64,000 bases of DNA. It comes from Exiguobacterium acetylicum. GTDB taxonomy: Bacteria; Bacillota; Bacilli; Exiguobacteriales; Exiguobacteriaceae. The translations under genes were made by a program, and so were the position numbers. Shown here one piece after another: positions 19,174-28,296 of this stretch. How positions within the stretch are numbered: position 1 is the stretch's first letter; each line of letters opens with the position of its first letter. Location: the NCBI RefSeq assembly GCF_022170825.1, contig NZ_CP081878.1:1018001-1082000 (forward strand), read 5' to 3'. The notes under the pieces were generated by a model, which worked only from the letters and a program-made list of their open reading frames with translations, did no database searches and had not been told where the DNA came from.

Positions 19174-19295
19174 ATTGTCTATCCCTCCTGCTCTTCACTG
19201 TCTCATTATAGAAATAGAAGCGACGGTGTGTAAATGATTCTCCGATTTTTTTTTACGAAGATTAGTGATAAGATGAAAACAGAGGAGGGGAAGAC

Positions 19296-19664
19296 ATGCC
19301 TTTTTTTAATGCTAAAAAGCTCGAAGAACTTCAATCGATCGCAGGTGGGGACCATGCGTTTCTCCAAAAAATCGGAGAGACGTACATCGCACAATTCGAT
19401 CGAAAGTTTCCTGAACTAAAAGATGCCGTCGCGAAACAAGATGCTGAGCAAACTGAGAAGCTCGCTCACTTGTTAAAAGGTGCTTCCTATTCCGTTGCTG
19501 CCGATGATTTAGCTGATGATTTCGAACTGCTTGAAAAAGAAGCAGAATCCGGTTCGATGACTGGAACCCAAGAAATCGTCGATCGGATTGAGCAATGCAT
19601 GGTAGAATTCCGTGTCGTCTGGCTCGATGTCTTTACTGGAAAAAATCTTGACGCGTTGCGTTGA
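19296..19664 (+). CDS. Stand-alone Hpt phosphotransfer protein
   Basis: 122 residues, all-helical. HLLKGASYSVAADDL places the phospho-histidine at His58, matching the HPt motif HxLKGxxxxxGaxxL. It has no kinase or receiver part. Such proteins shuttle phosphate between a hybrid kinase and response regulators. It starts with AGGAGGGG before the ATG and ends with a terminator, so it is transcribed alone. The flanking genes for a PP2C response regulator and CheV are possible partners. Confidence 0.82.
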   Translation: MPFFNAKKLEELQSIAGGDHAFLQKIGETYIAQFDRKFPELKDAVAKQDAEQTEKLAHLLKGASYSVAADDLADDFELLEKEAESGSMTGTQEIVDRIEQCMVEFRVVWLDVFTGKNLDALR

Positions 19665-19680
19665 GCAATCGAATAGATCA

Positions 19681-19707
19681 AAAAAGCCGACATGCTGTCG
19701 GCTTTTT
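19681..19707. terminator. Bidirectional terminator between Hpt and cheV
   Basis: AAAGCCGACA/TGTCGGCTTT with a three-base loop and A/T runs on both sides. Confidence 0.9.
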
Positions 19708-19710
19708 TTC

Positions 19711-20589
19711 TTATAAGACGTATGAATCGACTGTTTCGATCAGTCGACCGATTTCCGGTTTTGTGATTTGAGCGTTGACACCGACGGATTCACCTTTATG
19801 GCGTAAATCGTCTGAAATCAATGATGAGAAGACGATGATCGGTAACTCCCCATAACGGTCGTCTTCGCGAAGACGTTTCGTCAGATGAAGTCCGTCCATC
19901 TTCGGCATTTCGATATCCGTGATCAGGAGATCACAGTTACTGCCTTGTTCGAAGGCGTCAAAGGCTTCTTTTCCGTTGATGAACCATTTCAGACCATGAT
20001 AGCCGGCTTCTTCAAGTGTTTCGATGATCAACGTTCGCAGCATTTCCGAGTCTTCCGCGATCCAGATGATTTTATCGGACCGATCACGGGACTGGACGCG
20101 TCGTCCTTCTTCGCGGGCAAAGATATCTTTTCGAGAGAGCTCAAGGGCGATTTTTTCGTAATCGAGTAAGATGATCATCTTGTCGCCAGTTTTGACGACA
20201 CCATTCGTTAGTCCCTCGATCCCGCGAGCGAGTTCGTTTGGTGTATCGATCTGCTCCCACGAGATACGGCGAATTTCTGTTACGGAATCGACACGCAGGA
20301 CGCTCTTTTCTCCATTAAATTCACAGATAATCAGACGATCCTCGGTTGCTTCGTCATGGGGAACGCCGATGACTGTCGGCAAATCAATTACCGTCATGAC
20401 CTCACCGCGGAGTTCGATTAATCCTTTGACAGCATCCGGTGTACCCGGGAGTGGTGTCATCGGGAGCGGAACGATGATTTCCCGGACTTTCATGACGTTG
20501 ATACCAAACGTATACGGACCGCAATGGAAGATGACGATCTCGAGTTCGTTCGTGCCGGCTTCTAATAAAATATCGTGCTGATTGTACAT
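19711..20589 (-). CDS. cheV: Chemotaxis coupling protein CheV (CheW + receiver)
   Basis: 292 residues: a CheW-like domain (about 12-155, with FGINVMKVREII and LRGEVMTVIDL) and a receiver domain (about 173-292) with acidic pair at 179-180, phospho-acceptor Asp225 in LLITDIEMPKMDG and Lys in ITKPEIG. CheV couples chemoreceptors to the CheA kinase, and its phosphorylation supports adaptation. It is transcribed alone, as in B. subtilis, facing the Hpt gene. Confidence 0.93.
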   Translation of the reverse strand: MYNQHDILLEAGTNELEIVIFHCGPYTFGINVMKVREIIVPLPMTPLPGTPDAVKGLIELRGEVMTVIDLPTVIGVPHDEATEDRLIICEFNGEKSVLRVDSVTEIRRISWEQIDTPNELARGIEGLTNGVVKTGDKMIILLDYEKIALELSRKDIFAREEGRRVQSRDRSDKIIWIAEDSEMLRTLIIETLEEAGYHGLKWFINGKEAFDAFEQGSNCDLLITDIEMPKMDGLHLTKRLREDDRYGELPIIVFSSLISDDLRHKGESVGVNAQITKPEIGRLIETVDSYVL

Positions 20590-20719
20590 GTAGTTATGCC
20601 CCTTTCCATTACCTTCACTTCACTTCTGACTAGTTATCGGCATACTCCGCTAAAAATTCTAGTTCTGAAATGACAAAAAAAGTGTTGTAATCGCTTTCAT
20701 AATATGTTAAGCAAAAAGT

Positions 20720-20749
20720 TTGGCATTTGTCTGACCAATTGATTACAAT
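20720..20749 (+). promoter_or_regulatory. Probable sigma-A promoter of gapN
   Basis: TTGGCA, 18-base spacer, TACAAT, about 58 bases before the gapN ATG. Confidence 0.5.
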
Positions 20750-20807
20750 AAGCTATGCAGCCACACACTGAAATGAGAGAGATAAAAATAAATGGAGGTA
20801 GAGTGGA

Positions 20808-22247
20808 ATGACTACAGCAACAACCTACACATTTTTACTAGATGGACAATGGCATGAGAGTGAATCAAAAGAGACGATTGAAATCTCTTCACCATATAAA
20901 GAGGATCTTGTTGGTCGCGTTCAAGCGATGACAAAACCAGAAGTCGACCGTGCCATCGCTTCAGCGAAAGCGGCGCAAGCAGAGTGGGTAAAACAACCGG
21001 CAAACAAACGAGCTGAGTTGCTTCACGCTTGGGCGACGGAGCTTGAGAAACGTGCAGACGAAATCGGTGAAGTCATCATGCGTGAAGTCGGTAAAGGGCG
21101 TGCAGATGGCGTTAAAGAAGTCAAACGGACAGCCGAAATCATCCGTTATACAGCGGAAGAAGGACTTCGTTTTGACGGTCAGATGATGCAAGGGGATTCG
21201 TTCCCAGGCGGTAGCGCGAAAAAAATCGCAGTCATCAAAAAAGCACCGCTCGGCGTCGTGCTTGCGATTTCACCATTCAACTACCCAGTCAACTTGGCAG
21301 CAGCGAAACTCGCACCTGCACTCATGACAGGGAATGCGGTCGTCTTCAAACCAGCAACACAAGGTTCAATCAGCGGAATCTTGATGGTTGAAGCACTCGT
21401 CGCAGCAGGTCTTCCAGCTGGACTCGTCAACATCGTCACAGGTCGTGGATCGGTCATCGGTGACTACTTGACGGCTCACCCTGGAATCAACATGATCACA
21501 TTCACAGGTGGTACAGGAACAGGGCAACACTTATCGCGTCAATCTGCAATGATTCCACTTGTCCTTGAGCTTGGTGGAAAAGACCCAGCACTCGTCCTTG
21601 AAGATGCAAACTTGTCGCTTGCTGCAGATCATATCGTTAGCGGTGCGTTCTCGTACTCAGGTCAACGTTGTACAGCAATCAAACGTGTCTTCGTCCTCGA
21701 TCATCAAGCGGATGCATTGATTGAAGAACTTAACACACGGATCGCGAAATTGACTGTCGGTTCGCCAGAACAAGACAGTGTCGTCGTACCATTGATCGAT
21801 ACGAAATCAGCGGACTTCGTCGAAGGCTTGATTACGGACGCAACAGACAAAGGTGCAACGCTCGTCACAGGTGGCGGACGTACAGCAAACTTGATCGAAC
21901 CAACACTTCTTGACAATGTGACACGCGACATGCGCGTCGCTTGGGAAGAACCATTCGGACCAGTCCTTCCGATTATCCGTGTTAACTCGGTTGACGAGAT
22001 GATTGCGTACGCGAACGAATCAGAGTACGGTCTTCAAGCAAGTGTCTTCACGGAAAACATCGATGCAGCATTTGCGGTAGCGGATGCCCTTGAAACAGGT
22101 TCTGTTCAAATCAATGGTCGGACGGAACGTGGTCCTGACCACTTCCCATTCATCGGTGTGAAATCATCGGGTCTCGGCGTACAAGGTGTCGGACGAAGCC
22201 TCGCTTCGATGACACGCGATAAATTAACAGTTCTTAACTTAAAATAA
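20808..22247 (+). CDS. gapN: NADP-dependent non-phosphorylating glyceraldehyde-3-phosphate dehydrogenase
   Basis: 479 residues of the aldehyde dehydrogenase fold: NAD(P) region ISPFNYP with Asn158, oxyanion/base Glu254 in LELGG, nucleophile Cys288 in GQRCTA. The C-terminal INGRTERGPDHFPFIGVKSSGLGVQG is the GapN pattern (streptococcal GapN has a very similar stretch), rather than that of general aldehyde dehydrogenases. GapN oxidises glyceraldehyde 3-phosphate straight to 3-phosphoglycerate, giving NADPH but no ATP. Single gene with its own promoter and terminator. Confidence 0.9.
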   Translation: MTTATTYTFLLDGQWHESESKETIEISSPYKEDLVGRVQAMTKPEVDRAIASAKAAQAEWVKQPANKRAELLHAWATELEKRADEIGEVIMREVGKGRADGVKEVKRTAEIIRYTAEEGLRFDGQMMQGDSFPGGSAKKIAVIKKAPLGVVLAISPFNYPVNLAAAKLAPALMTGNAVVFKPATQGSISGILMVEALVAAGLPAGLVNIVTGRGSVIGDYLTAHPGINMITFTGGTGTGQHLSRQSAMIPLVLELGGKDPALVLEDANLSLAADHIVSGAFSYSGQRCTAIKRVFVLDHQADALIEELNTRIAKLTVGSPEQDSVVVPLIDTKSADFVEGLITDATDKGATLVTGGGRTANLIEPTLLDNVTRDMRVAWEEPFGPVLPIIRVNSVDEMIAYANESEYGLQASVFTENIDAAFAVADALETGSVQINGRTERGPDHFPFIGVKSSGLGVQGVGRSLASMTRDKLTVLNLK

Positions 22248-22253
22248 GTTCCG

Positions 22254-22290
22254 AACCGACCTTTCAATCTGCGGAAAGGTCGGTTTTTTG
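22254..22290 (+). terminator. Intrinsic terminator of gapN
   Basis: AACCGACCTTTC and its exact complement around an eight-base loop, then T run. Confidence 0.9.
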
Positions 22291-22354
22291 TGCATCCGTT
22301 TCTAAAGCGCTAACGTAAGCTAGACAACAAATATCATTCGTTGACGCACAAAGT

Positions 22355-22384
22355 TTGGCGCTATAGCTTCATTCTCTCTATAAT
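22355..22384 (+). promoter_or_regulatory. Possible promoter of the hydrolase-SDR-transporter genes
   Basis: Perfect TATAAT at 22379-22384 with a weak TTGGCG 18 bases upstream. Confidence 0.4.
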
Positions 22385-22420
22385 GAAAGAAAATGGACGA
22401 GAGAAAAGAGGCGTGTAGGC

Positions 22421-23392
22421 ATGACTGTATCAGACGAAATCATTTCGATTCCGATTCCAACACCATTTCCGGTAGGAGACGTGAACTGCTACGTATTACG
22501 AACAGAAGGGGAGAACATCCTCATTGATTGTGGACCCGATACACTGGAAGCGTGGCAAGCGATGCAGCGAACCTTGGCACGACATGATCTTCAAGTCGAG
22601 GATTTAGATCGTGTCATCGTGACGCATCACCATGCAGATCATGCTGGGATGGCGCATCGTTTTTCAGAGAAAGGCATTCCTGTCTATGGACATGCGCGTT
22701 TACGCCCGTATTTGGAGCAAGATGAGACATTCTTAAACAATGGAGATGCGTTCTTGCGTCGCTTGGCGACATCGTTTGGTGTTCCGGTAGCCATTCAAGA
22801 GATGTTACCGAGTTATCAATCTGCCTTAAAATGGCTTGGGAAAGGTCAGCTCGATTTCACATTACAAGAAGGGGACGCCATCACACCATCTGGGCGATAC
22901 CGTGTCATCGAACTACCGGGACATGCAAGTGACCAAATCGGTATTTTAAGTGACGATGGTGTGTTGTTCGCAGCCGATCATCTACTCGACCGGGTCGAAC
23001 CGAACCCGTTGCTCGAACAACCGCAACCAGGGGATGATACGCTCGTGAAGCGACCTGTTCTTGCGTACCTCGACTCCTTAGAAAAATTACAAGGTGAACA
23101 CATTCGAATCGCCTATACCGGACACGGTGCTCCGATTCGCGATGTTGCGGCGCTCGTCGAAGAACGGTTGATGCAACGTAAAGCGCGTGGTGATCAACTG
23201 TTGAAGTATTTTTCAGGAGAGCATACGTTATTCGAATTAGCACAAGTGACGTACGGAAACCGATTAAAAAAATCATTCCCACTCGTCATGAGTGAGATGA
23301 AGGCACGCCTTGATACGCTTGTCGCACGTGGGACGATAACGGTTGAGAAACGATCAGGTATCTTCTACTATTCGAAAACGGAGGAAATCTAA
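22421..23392 (+). CDS. Metallo-beta-lactamase-fold hydrolase with C-terminal winged helix
   Basis: 323 residues. Zn-binding HHHADH at about 69-74 (VTHHHADHAG), then ELPGHASDQIG and ADHLLDR, and TGHGAPI supplying later metal ligands. After the catalytic part, about 255-318 form the helical/winged tail seen in LACTB2-like proteins. These hydrolyse thioesters, lactones or RNA; the substrate here is unknown. The stop overlaps the next start by one base. Confidence 0.85.
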   Translation: MTVSDEIISIPIPTPFPVGDVNCYVLRTEGENILIDCGPDTLEAWQAMQRTLARHDLQVEDLDRVIVTHHHADHAGMAHRFSEKGIPVYGHARLRPYLEQDETFLNNGDAFLRRLATSFGVPVAIQEMLPSYQSALKWLGKGQLDFTLQEGDAITPSGRYRVIELPGHASDQIGILSDDGVLFAADHLLDRVEPNPLLEQPQPGDDTLVKRPVLAYLDSLEKLQGEHIRIAYTGHGAPIRDVAALVEERLMQRKARGDQLLKYFSGEHTLFELAQVTYGNRLKKSFPLVMSEMKARLDTLVARGTITVEKRSGIFYYSKTEEI

Positions 23393-24150
23393 TGCAACTC
23401 ATCAATCGGACGATCGTCATCACAGGAGCTTCCAGTGGACTTGGTGAAGCGTTAGCCCGTACCTTACACAAGGAAGGAGCAAACCTGATCTTAGTCGCAC
23501 GACGGGAGGAACGGTTACAAACGCTCGCGTCTGAACTTCAAGCAGACTATTTTGTCTACGACTTGGAAGATGCGCCGGAAACACTCGCACAAACACTAGC
23601 TGATCGGTATGGTCGAATCGATATTTTGATTAACAATGCAGGGTTCGGGGAATTCAGTTTCCTAGACGATACTTCAATTGAGACGATCGAGTCGATGCAC
23701 CGAATCAATGTTTTAAGTCCGGTCCGTTTGACGAAAGCCTGCCTACCTTTACTGAAAGAAGGTGGCATGATCGTCAACGTCGCGAGTCAGGCGGGGAAGT
23801 TGCCGACACCGAAATCAACAATCTACTGCATGACGAAAGCGGCAATGTTGCAGTTTTCGAATGCGCTACGTCTCGAGTTATGCCCTAAAGGCATCCATGT
23901 CATGACCGTCAATCCAGGTCCGATCGCAACGGAATTTTTCGTCCGTGCGGATGTTGACCGAAAGTATGAGCAAAATGTCGCCTCAATCGTCTTATCAAAA
24001 GAACGGCTTGCTCAGACCGTCGTCCGAGCGATGGAACGCCAAAAGCGAGAGGTCAACGCACCATGGTGGATGGAGCTGTCAGCAAAAGGATACGGCGTCA
24101 TGCCGCGACTCATCGAGTGGTTAGGCAAATCAGGTTTTGATAAAAAGTGA
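23392..24150 (+). CDS. Short-chain dehydrogenase/reductase
   Basis: 252 residues, classical SDR: TGASSGLGEALA cofactor loop at about 10-21, basic residues after the second strand (ARREER) favouring NADPH, NNAG, catalytic Ser in NVASQAG and YxxxK in YCMTKAA. Coupled to the hydrolase gene (TAATG overlap) and 19 bases before the transporter operon. Substrate unknown. Confidence 0.9.
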   Translation: MQLINRTIVITGASSGLGEALARTLHKEGANLILVARREERLQTLASELQADYFVYDLEDAPETLAQTLADRYGRIDILINNAGFGEFSFLDDTSIETIESMHRINVLSPVRLTKACLPLLKEGGMIVNVASQAGKLPTPKSTIYCMTKAAMLQFSNALRLELCPKGIHVMTVNPGPIATEFFVRADVDRKYEQNVASIVLSKERLAQTVVRAMERQKREVNAPWWMELSAKGYGVMPRLIEWLGKSGFDKK

Positions 24151-24169
24151 TAACGAAGGGGAATGACAA

Positions 24170-25366
24170 ATGAGAACAAAAGTAATCAGCTTCCTTGCCT
24201 TAAGTGCGCTGCTCGCAGGGTGCGGTACGCCAGCTACGACGCCGGAACCGAAAAATGTCTTAGGAACGAGCTATCAATCAATTGAAAAAGAGGCCGAAAA
24301 ATCAACGGTCCGGATGTATATGTGGGGGGGCGATGACGGAATCAACGCCTACATCGATGAGTACGTGGCACCACGTTTGAAAAAGGAACACAACATTACG
24401 CTAGAACGCGTACCGATTGAGACAGCGGATATCATGCAAAAACTACGTGCTGAGAAGCAAGCAGGTAAGGAAAAAGGTGTCATCGATGTCGTTTGGATCA
24501 ATGGCGATAATTTCCTAAATGCTAAAAAAGATGACTTACTGTATGGAGAGATCACAAAAGTCCTCCCGAACATGAAATATGTCGATGCTGCTGCGCAAAG
24601 TTCAGATAGCGGAACAAAAACAGAAGGGCTCGAAGCGGCTTGGGGAAAAGTCCAATACACGTTGCACTATGATGCAGCAGACGTGACGTCGCCACCTAAG
24701 GACTTACAAACGTTGAAGTCTTGGGTCAAGGAGAATCCGGGACGCTTCACTTATCCGGAAGTGACGGACTTTACAGGGAATGCCTTCGTCCGCCACGTCA
24801 TGTATGGGGTCGAATCGAATGAAACGTTAAAAGATCCAAAAGCAGACTTTAAGAAGACGTGGGCTTATTTGAATGAAATCAAACCGTATCTTTGGAAAAA
24901 AGGGAAGACATATCCGAAGACACTTGCCCAACTCGATCAGTTGTATGCCAAAGGAGACGTTGATTTCACGATGGGCTTCAATGAACGACGGGCAGAACAA
25001 GAAGTGACGTCCGGAACATTTCCAAAACAAACGCGACCGATCGTTCTAAAGGATGGCTCGATCGCGTCGACGCATTTCCTCTCCGTACCATTCAATGCTC
25101 CGAATCCGAAAGGTGCACTCGTTGCGATTAACACGTTGTTGTCACCAGAGGCACAACTAAAAAAATATGATGCAACGTACTGGGGAGATGGAACAAGTCT
25201 TGATTTATCGACACTGAATACGTCAGAACAAAAGCAGTTCGCTGACGTACCAGCTGCACCATCAACACCGAAGCCAAGCGTCTTTGAAGGGAAGGTCCGG
25301 ACGGAACTTGATCCATCCATCTTCGAAATGATCCGTAAGGAATGGCCGTCTCGTGTGGCGCGGTAA
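24170..25366 (+). CDS. ABC transporter substrate-binding lipoprotein, YnjB-like
   Basis: 398 residues with a lipoprotein signal (LSALLAGC, lipidated Cys18). The mature protein has the pattern of a cluster-F-type extracellular binding protein: VRMYMWGGDDGINAYIDEYVAP, then IDVVWINGDNF. It resembles E. coli YnjB (COG4134), whose ligand is not established. It is the first of an apparent six-gene operon with two permeases, an ATPase, a YnjF-like phosphatidyltransferase and a Nudix protein. Its end overlaps the next gene. Confidence 0.8.
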   Translation: MRTKVISFLALSALLAGCGTPATTPEPKNVLGTSYQSIEKEAEKSTVRMYMWGGDDGINAYIDEYVAPRLKKEHNITLERVPIETADIMQKLRAEKQAGKEKGVIDVVWINGDNFLNAKKDDLLYGEITKVLPNMKYVDAAAQSSDSGTKTEGLEAAWGKVQYTLHYDAADVTSPPKDLQTLKSWVKENPGRFTYPEVTDFTGNAFVRHVMYGVESNETLKDPKADFKKTWAYLNEIKPYLWKKGKTYPKTLAQLDQLYAKGDVDFTMGFNERRAEQEVTSGTFPKQTRPIVLKDGSIASTHFLSVPFNAPNPKGALVAINTLLSPEAQLKKYDATYWGDGTSLDLSTLNTSEQKQFADVPAAPSTPKPSVFEGKVRTELDPSIFEMIRKEWPSRVAR

Positions 25367-26111
25367 CGCGTATCCAGCTGCGATCTTGATGGCGGGGATG
25401 GTCTTATACGGGTTATGGGTGAGTATCTCGATGACGTCACTTGCCGATTACCGCGAGCTACTGACGGATGAGGTCTTTTTAGAAAGTCTCGCCGTCAGTA
25501 GTTATGTTGCCATCGTCAGTACGGTACTCGCGCTGATCATTGGTATGGTGCTCGCACGACTCTTGAGTAGAACACGGCTAGCGGCGTTACTTGCAGTTCC
25601 TTTATTTATTCCTCATTTAGGAGCGGCATATCTCGCCATCCTCTATTTGAGCGATGTGCCTGTCATTGGACCGCATGAAGGGAATTATTTCAGTGTCATC
25701 CTGACGTACCTCTATAAAGAAATTCCGTTCGTCTTTTTTTATCTCTTACCGGTGGTCCGTCGTCTTGACCCACGTTATCAAGAGCTCGGTACGATGCTCG
25801 GTTTGTCGCCAGTGCGTCGCTTTTGGCATGCGCGAGGTGTATTTCTACTTGTACCGATGCTTGAAGCAGCCTTCATCTTACTTGCCTTCATCCTGTTCGC
25901 CTATGAAATCCCGGCGTTACTTGGTGTGACTTATCCGAAGTTACTCGGAGTCTATGCGTTTGATTTGTATACGCAAGGCGATTTATCGGAGCAACCACTC
26001 GCTTTTGCAATGAGTGTCGTCTTGACGGGAGGACTTTTTGTCCTGTTATTGCTCATGACTGGTTTGACACGCCCACTTGCAGCGAAAATCAGTAGGGGGC
26101 GAAGTGAATGA
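25353..26111 (+). CDS. ABC transporter permease 1, YnjC N-half-like
   Basis: 252 residues, six hydrophobic helices, with the binding-protein-dependent permease loop ELGTMLGLSPVRRFWHARGVFLLVPMLEAA (EAA-like). Start GTG 25353 lies inside the end of the lipoprotein gene with AAGGAA about ten bases upstream; a later ATG would cut into the first helix. In E. coli YnjC the two halves are one protein; here they are split between this gene and the next. Start position moderately certain. Confidence 0.8.
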   Translation: MWRGNAYPAAILMAGMVLYGLWVSISMTSLADYRELLTDEVFLESLAVSSYVAIVSTVLALIIGMVLARLLSRTRLAALLAVPLFIPHLGAAYLAILYLSDVPVIGPHEGNYFSVILTYLYKEIPFVFFYLLPVVRRLDPRYQELGTMLGLSPVRRFWHARGVFLLVPMLEAAFILLAFILFAYEIPALLGVTYPKLLGVYAFDLYTQGDLSEQPLAFAMSVVLTGGLFVLLLLMTGLTRPLAAKISRGRSE

Positions 26112-26854
26112 AAAAAATTAGTGTGATCGTATTCGTTGTCCTTGTCTTCATCATTCCCTTGATCGGATTGATTCCGGGAGAATGGAGTTGGAATCCGCGT
26201 CTTGAAGCGACGCTTGGCACGACCGTCGCAATGATCTGTGCCGTCGTGTTGTTGAATCATCTCTTCGGGTACATGGCAGGAAAAGCGATCGCCTTTCAAA
26301 CGGGGAAACGTGTACGTGTAGCGGAGTTCTTGATTAGTTTACCGTTGTTCGTTCCTGTCTTGTTGCTGTCCTTCGGCCTTTATTTGACATGGATTCGTCT
26401 TGGTCTAGCAGACCGATTTTTCGGTGTCCTCCTCGTGTTGCTTCTGCCGACCTTGCCGTATACGGTTCGCTTGTACACGAACGGGTTTCAGGCGCTCGGA
26501 GAACGAATGCTCGAACAGATGGTCTTGATCGAAGGAAATCGTTTCAAACGTTGGTTCTATTTGACGGGTCCGATGCTTCGATCGACGCTACAATCGGTAA
26601 CGTTGCTCGTCACGGTGATTACGATCAGTCAGTATGCACTAGTGGCGTTGATCGGTGGCGGAATCGTCCGCATGATTGCACTGGAAGTGTTTCCGGCGTA
26701 TTCCGGTAATTCTCAGGGAGCGGCGCGTTTAGCAACACTTTGGTTGATTGGTTTGCCCGTTCTCTTTTATGCTCTACAAGCCGTTATTTTTTCTAGTTGG
26801 ATACGAATCGTACGGAGGCGTTTAAATGGAAGTCACGATACAACAAGTCAATAA
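26108..26854 (+). CDS. ABC transporter permease 2, YnjC C-half-like
   Basis: 248 residues with about six helices and the loop GERMLEQMVLIEGNRFKRWFYLTGPML, the EAA-type contact with the ATPase. Starts at ATGA overlapping the preceding stop by four bases and itself overlaps the ATPase start by 29, so all three products are probably made together as one importer. Confidence 0.82.
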   Translation: MKKISVIVFVVLVFIIPLIGLIPGEWSWNPRLEATLGTTVAMICAVVLLNHLFGYMAGKAIAFQTGKRVRVAEFLISLPLFVPVLLLSFGLYLTWIRLGLADRFFGVLLVLLLPTLPYTVRLYTNGFQALGERMLEQMVLIEGNRFKRWFYLTGPMLRSTLQSVTLLVTVITISQYALVALIGGGIVRMIALEVFPAYSGNSQGAARLATLWLIGLPVLFYALQAVIFSSWIRIVRRRLNGSHDTTSQ

Positions 26855-27713
26855 ACGATTTGGAACGAAGCGTGTATTATCTGATATCGATTTACAGATC
26901 GCGTCTGGACAATGTGTAGCTTTAGTTGGACCAAGCGGTAGTGGGAAAACGACATTACTCCGCCTGATTGCGGGTCTTGAACGTGTGACAAGTGGAACGA
27001 TTCAGTTCGGTGACCGAGATGTCACCGTCCTTTCACCGAATCAGCGCGGGGTGACAATGATGTTTCAACGGTCGTTATTGTTTCCGCATTTAAACGTCGA
27101 ACAAAACATCCGTCTCGGCGCGAAACAATTAACACCGATTGAGCTCGAGTCCTGGTTACATCGCGTTGGACTTGAGGGGAGAGGTAAAAGTGCTATTGAT
27201 GAACTCTCGGGTGGCGAACAACAGCGGGCGAGTCTAGCTCGTGCGCTGGCAAGTCAACCGGACTTCTTGTTGCTCGATGAACCGTTCTCAAGTCTAGATG
27301 TACCGAGACGACGGGAACTTCGGACATTGATCCGAAAGTTGACCGAGGAACAAGGTGTCACGACGCTCCTTGTCACGCATGACCGGGAAGAGGCAATGGC
27401 GATGGCGGATATCGTATATGTCTTAGAACAGGGGCGAATCGTCGATCATGGTACACCGATCACGCTTAGCCAGACAAGTCCGTTTTTTGGCGAAGGGATT
27501 CAGATTGAAGAAACATGGTATCCGTTGACGGCAGTCAACTTGGTCTCAAGACCGACGAAGGAAACGGATGAACGTGTTACGATTACGAAAGAACTCATTC
27601 AATACGGCGTTCGCTTCTACGAAGTAGAACGGACGTCCGGAGAACGGCTCGTGCTCTCTTCAGACGAGACGATGCATGAGAAAGAAGGCTATATCGTTAG
27701 AAAGGAGGGGTGA
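26826..27713 (+). CDS. ABC transporter ATP-binding protein, YnjD-like
   Basis: 295 residues. Walker A GPSGSGKTT (about 35-43), Q loop MFQRSLLFPH, signature LSGGEQQR (127-134), Walker B LLLDEPFSSLD, switch His in THDREEAMAMAD. After residue about 215 there is a C-terminal extension of about 80 residues, longer than a minimal ATPase and shaped like a small regulatory/OB-type domain. GGAGG six bases before the ATG. Confidence 0.9.
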   Translation: MEVTIQQVNKRFGTKRVLSDIDLQIASGQCVALVGPSGSGKTTLLRLIAGLERVTSGTIQFGDRDVTVLSPNQRGVTMMFQRSLLFPHLNVEQNIRLGAKQLTPIELESWLHRVGLEGRGKSAIDELSGGEQQRASLARALASQPDFLLLDEPFSSLDVPRRRELRTLIRKLTEEQGVTTLLVTHDREEAMAMADIVYVLEQGRIVDHGTPITLSQTSPFFGEGIQIEETWYPLTAVNLVSRPTKETDERVTITKELIQYGVRFYEVERTSGERLVLSSDETMHEKEGYIVRKEG

Positions 27714-27714
27714 C

Positions 27715-28296
27715 ATGTTAGATACGCGTGCGCGTAAAATCGTTCAACCCCTATTTGACCAAGGGGCGACCTTATTTAAGAAAATTGGATTATCGGCAAC
27801 TCAGGTGACGATCATTTCCGGTATCATCGGTGGTGCGACTGGATTTTTCGTTTATAACGATATGATGGGAACGGCGATCGTTTTGTTATGGATCTCGGGC
27901 ATGCTCGATGTCATTGACGGAACGATGGCACGAAAAGAGAAGACGACGCCGATCGGCACGATTCTTGACCTTGTACTCGACCGAATCGTCGAGCTGTCGG
28001 TGTTGATTGGTCTTGCACTTCGGTTCCCGGAAACGCAGGTCGTCATTCTATTACTTGTTGCGTCATTCGTCATTGGGATGACGATGTTTCTTGCGATTGG
28101 AGCCGTCAGTGAGAACTACGGCTACAAGTCGTTTCAATATCAACCTGGACTCGTCGAACGGACTGAAGGCTTCTTATTCCTGACAGCGATGATCCTATTC
28201 CCGAGCGCAATCATCTGGATTGCGAGCGTCTTCTTGATCGCTGAACTCTATACCGTCGGAGAACGATTCCATCAAGCGTCGAAGGTGTTACGATGA
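27715..28296 (+). CDS. CDP-alcohol phosphatidyltransferase-family protein, YnjF-like
   Basis: About 193 residues from ATG 27715 with AAGGAGGGG upstream; four bases after the ATPase stop. The family motif is DVIDGTMAR...GTILDLVLD with the four aspartates, but the AR-to-G gap is seven residues instead of the usual eight; I recall E. coli YnjF having the same short gap and a similar downstream YKSFQYQPGL segment. Likely a membrane enzyme transferring a phospho-alcohol from a CDP-activated donor; substrates unknown. Overlaps the Nudix start. Confidence 0.8.
   Translation: MLDTRARKIVQPLFDQGATLFKKIGLSATQVTIISGIIGGATGFFVYNDMMGTAIVLLWISGMLDVIDGTMARKEKTTPIGTILDLVLDRIVELSVLIGLALRFPETQVVILLLVASFVIGMTMFLAIGAVSENYGYKSFQYQPGLVERTEGFLFLTAMILFPSAIIWIASVFLIAELYTVGERFHQASKVLR

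Noticed and set aside
22295-22315. cre-like TAAAGCGCTAAC after gapN
   Set aside because: At least three mismatches to the consensus and no promoter in a useful position.
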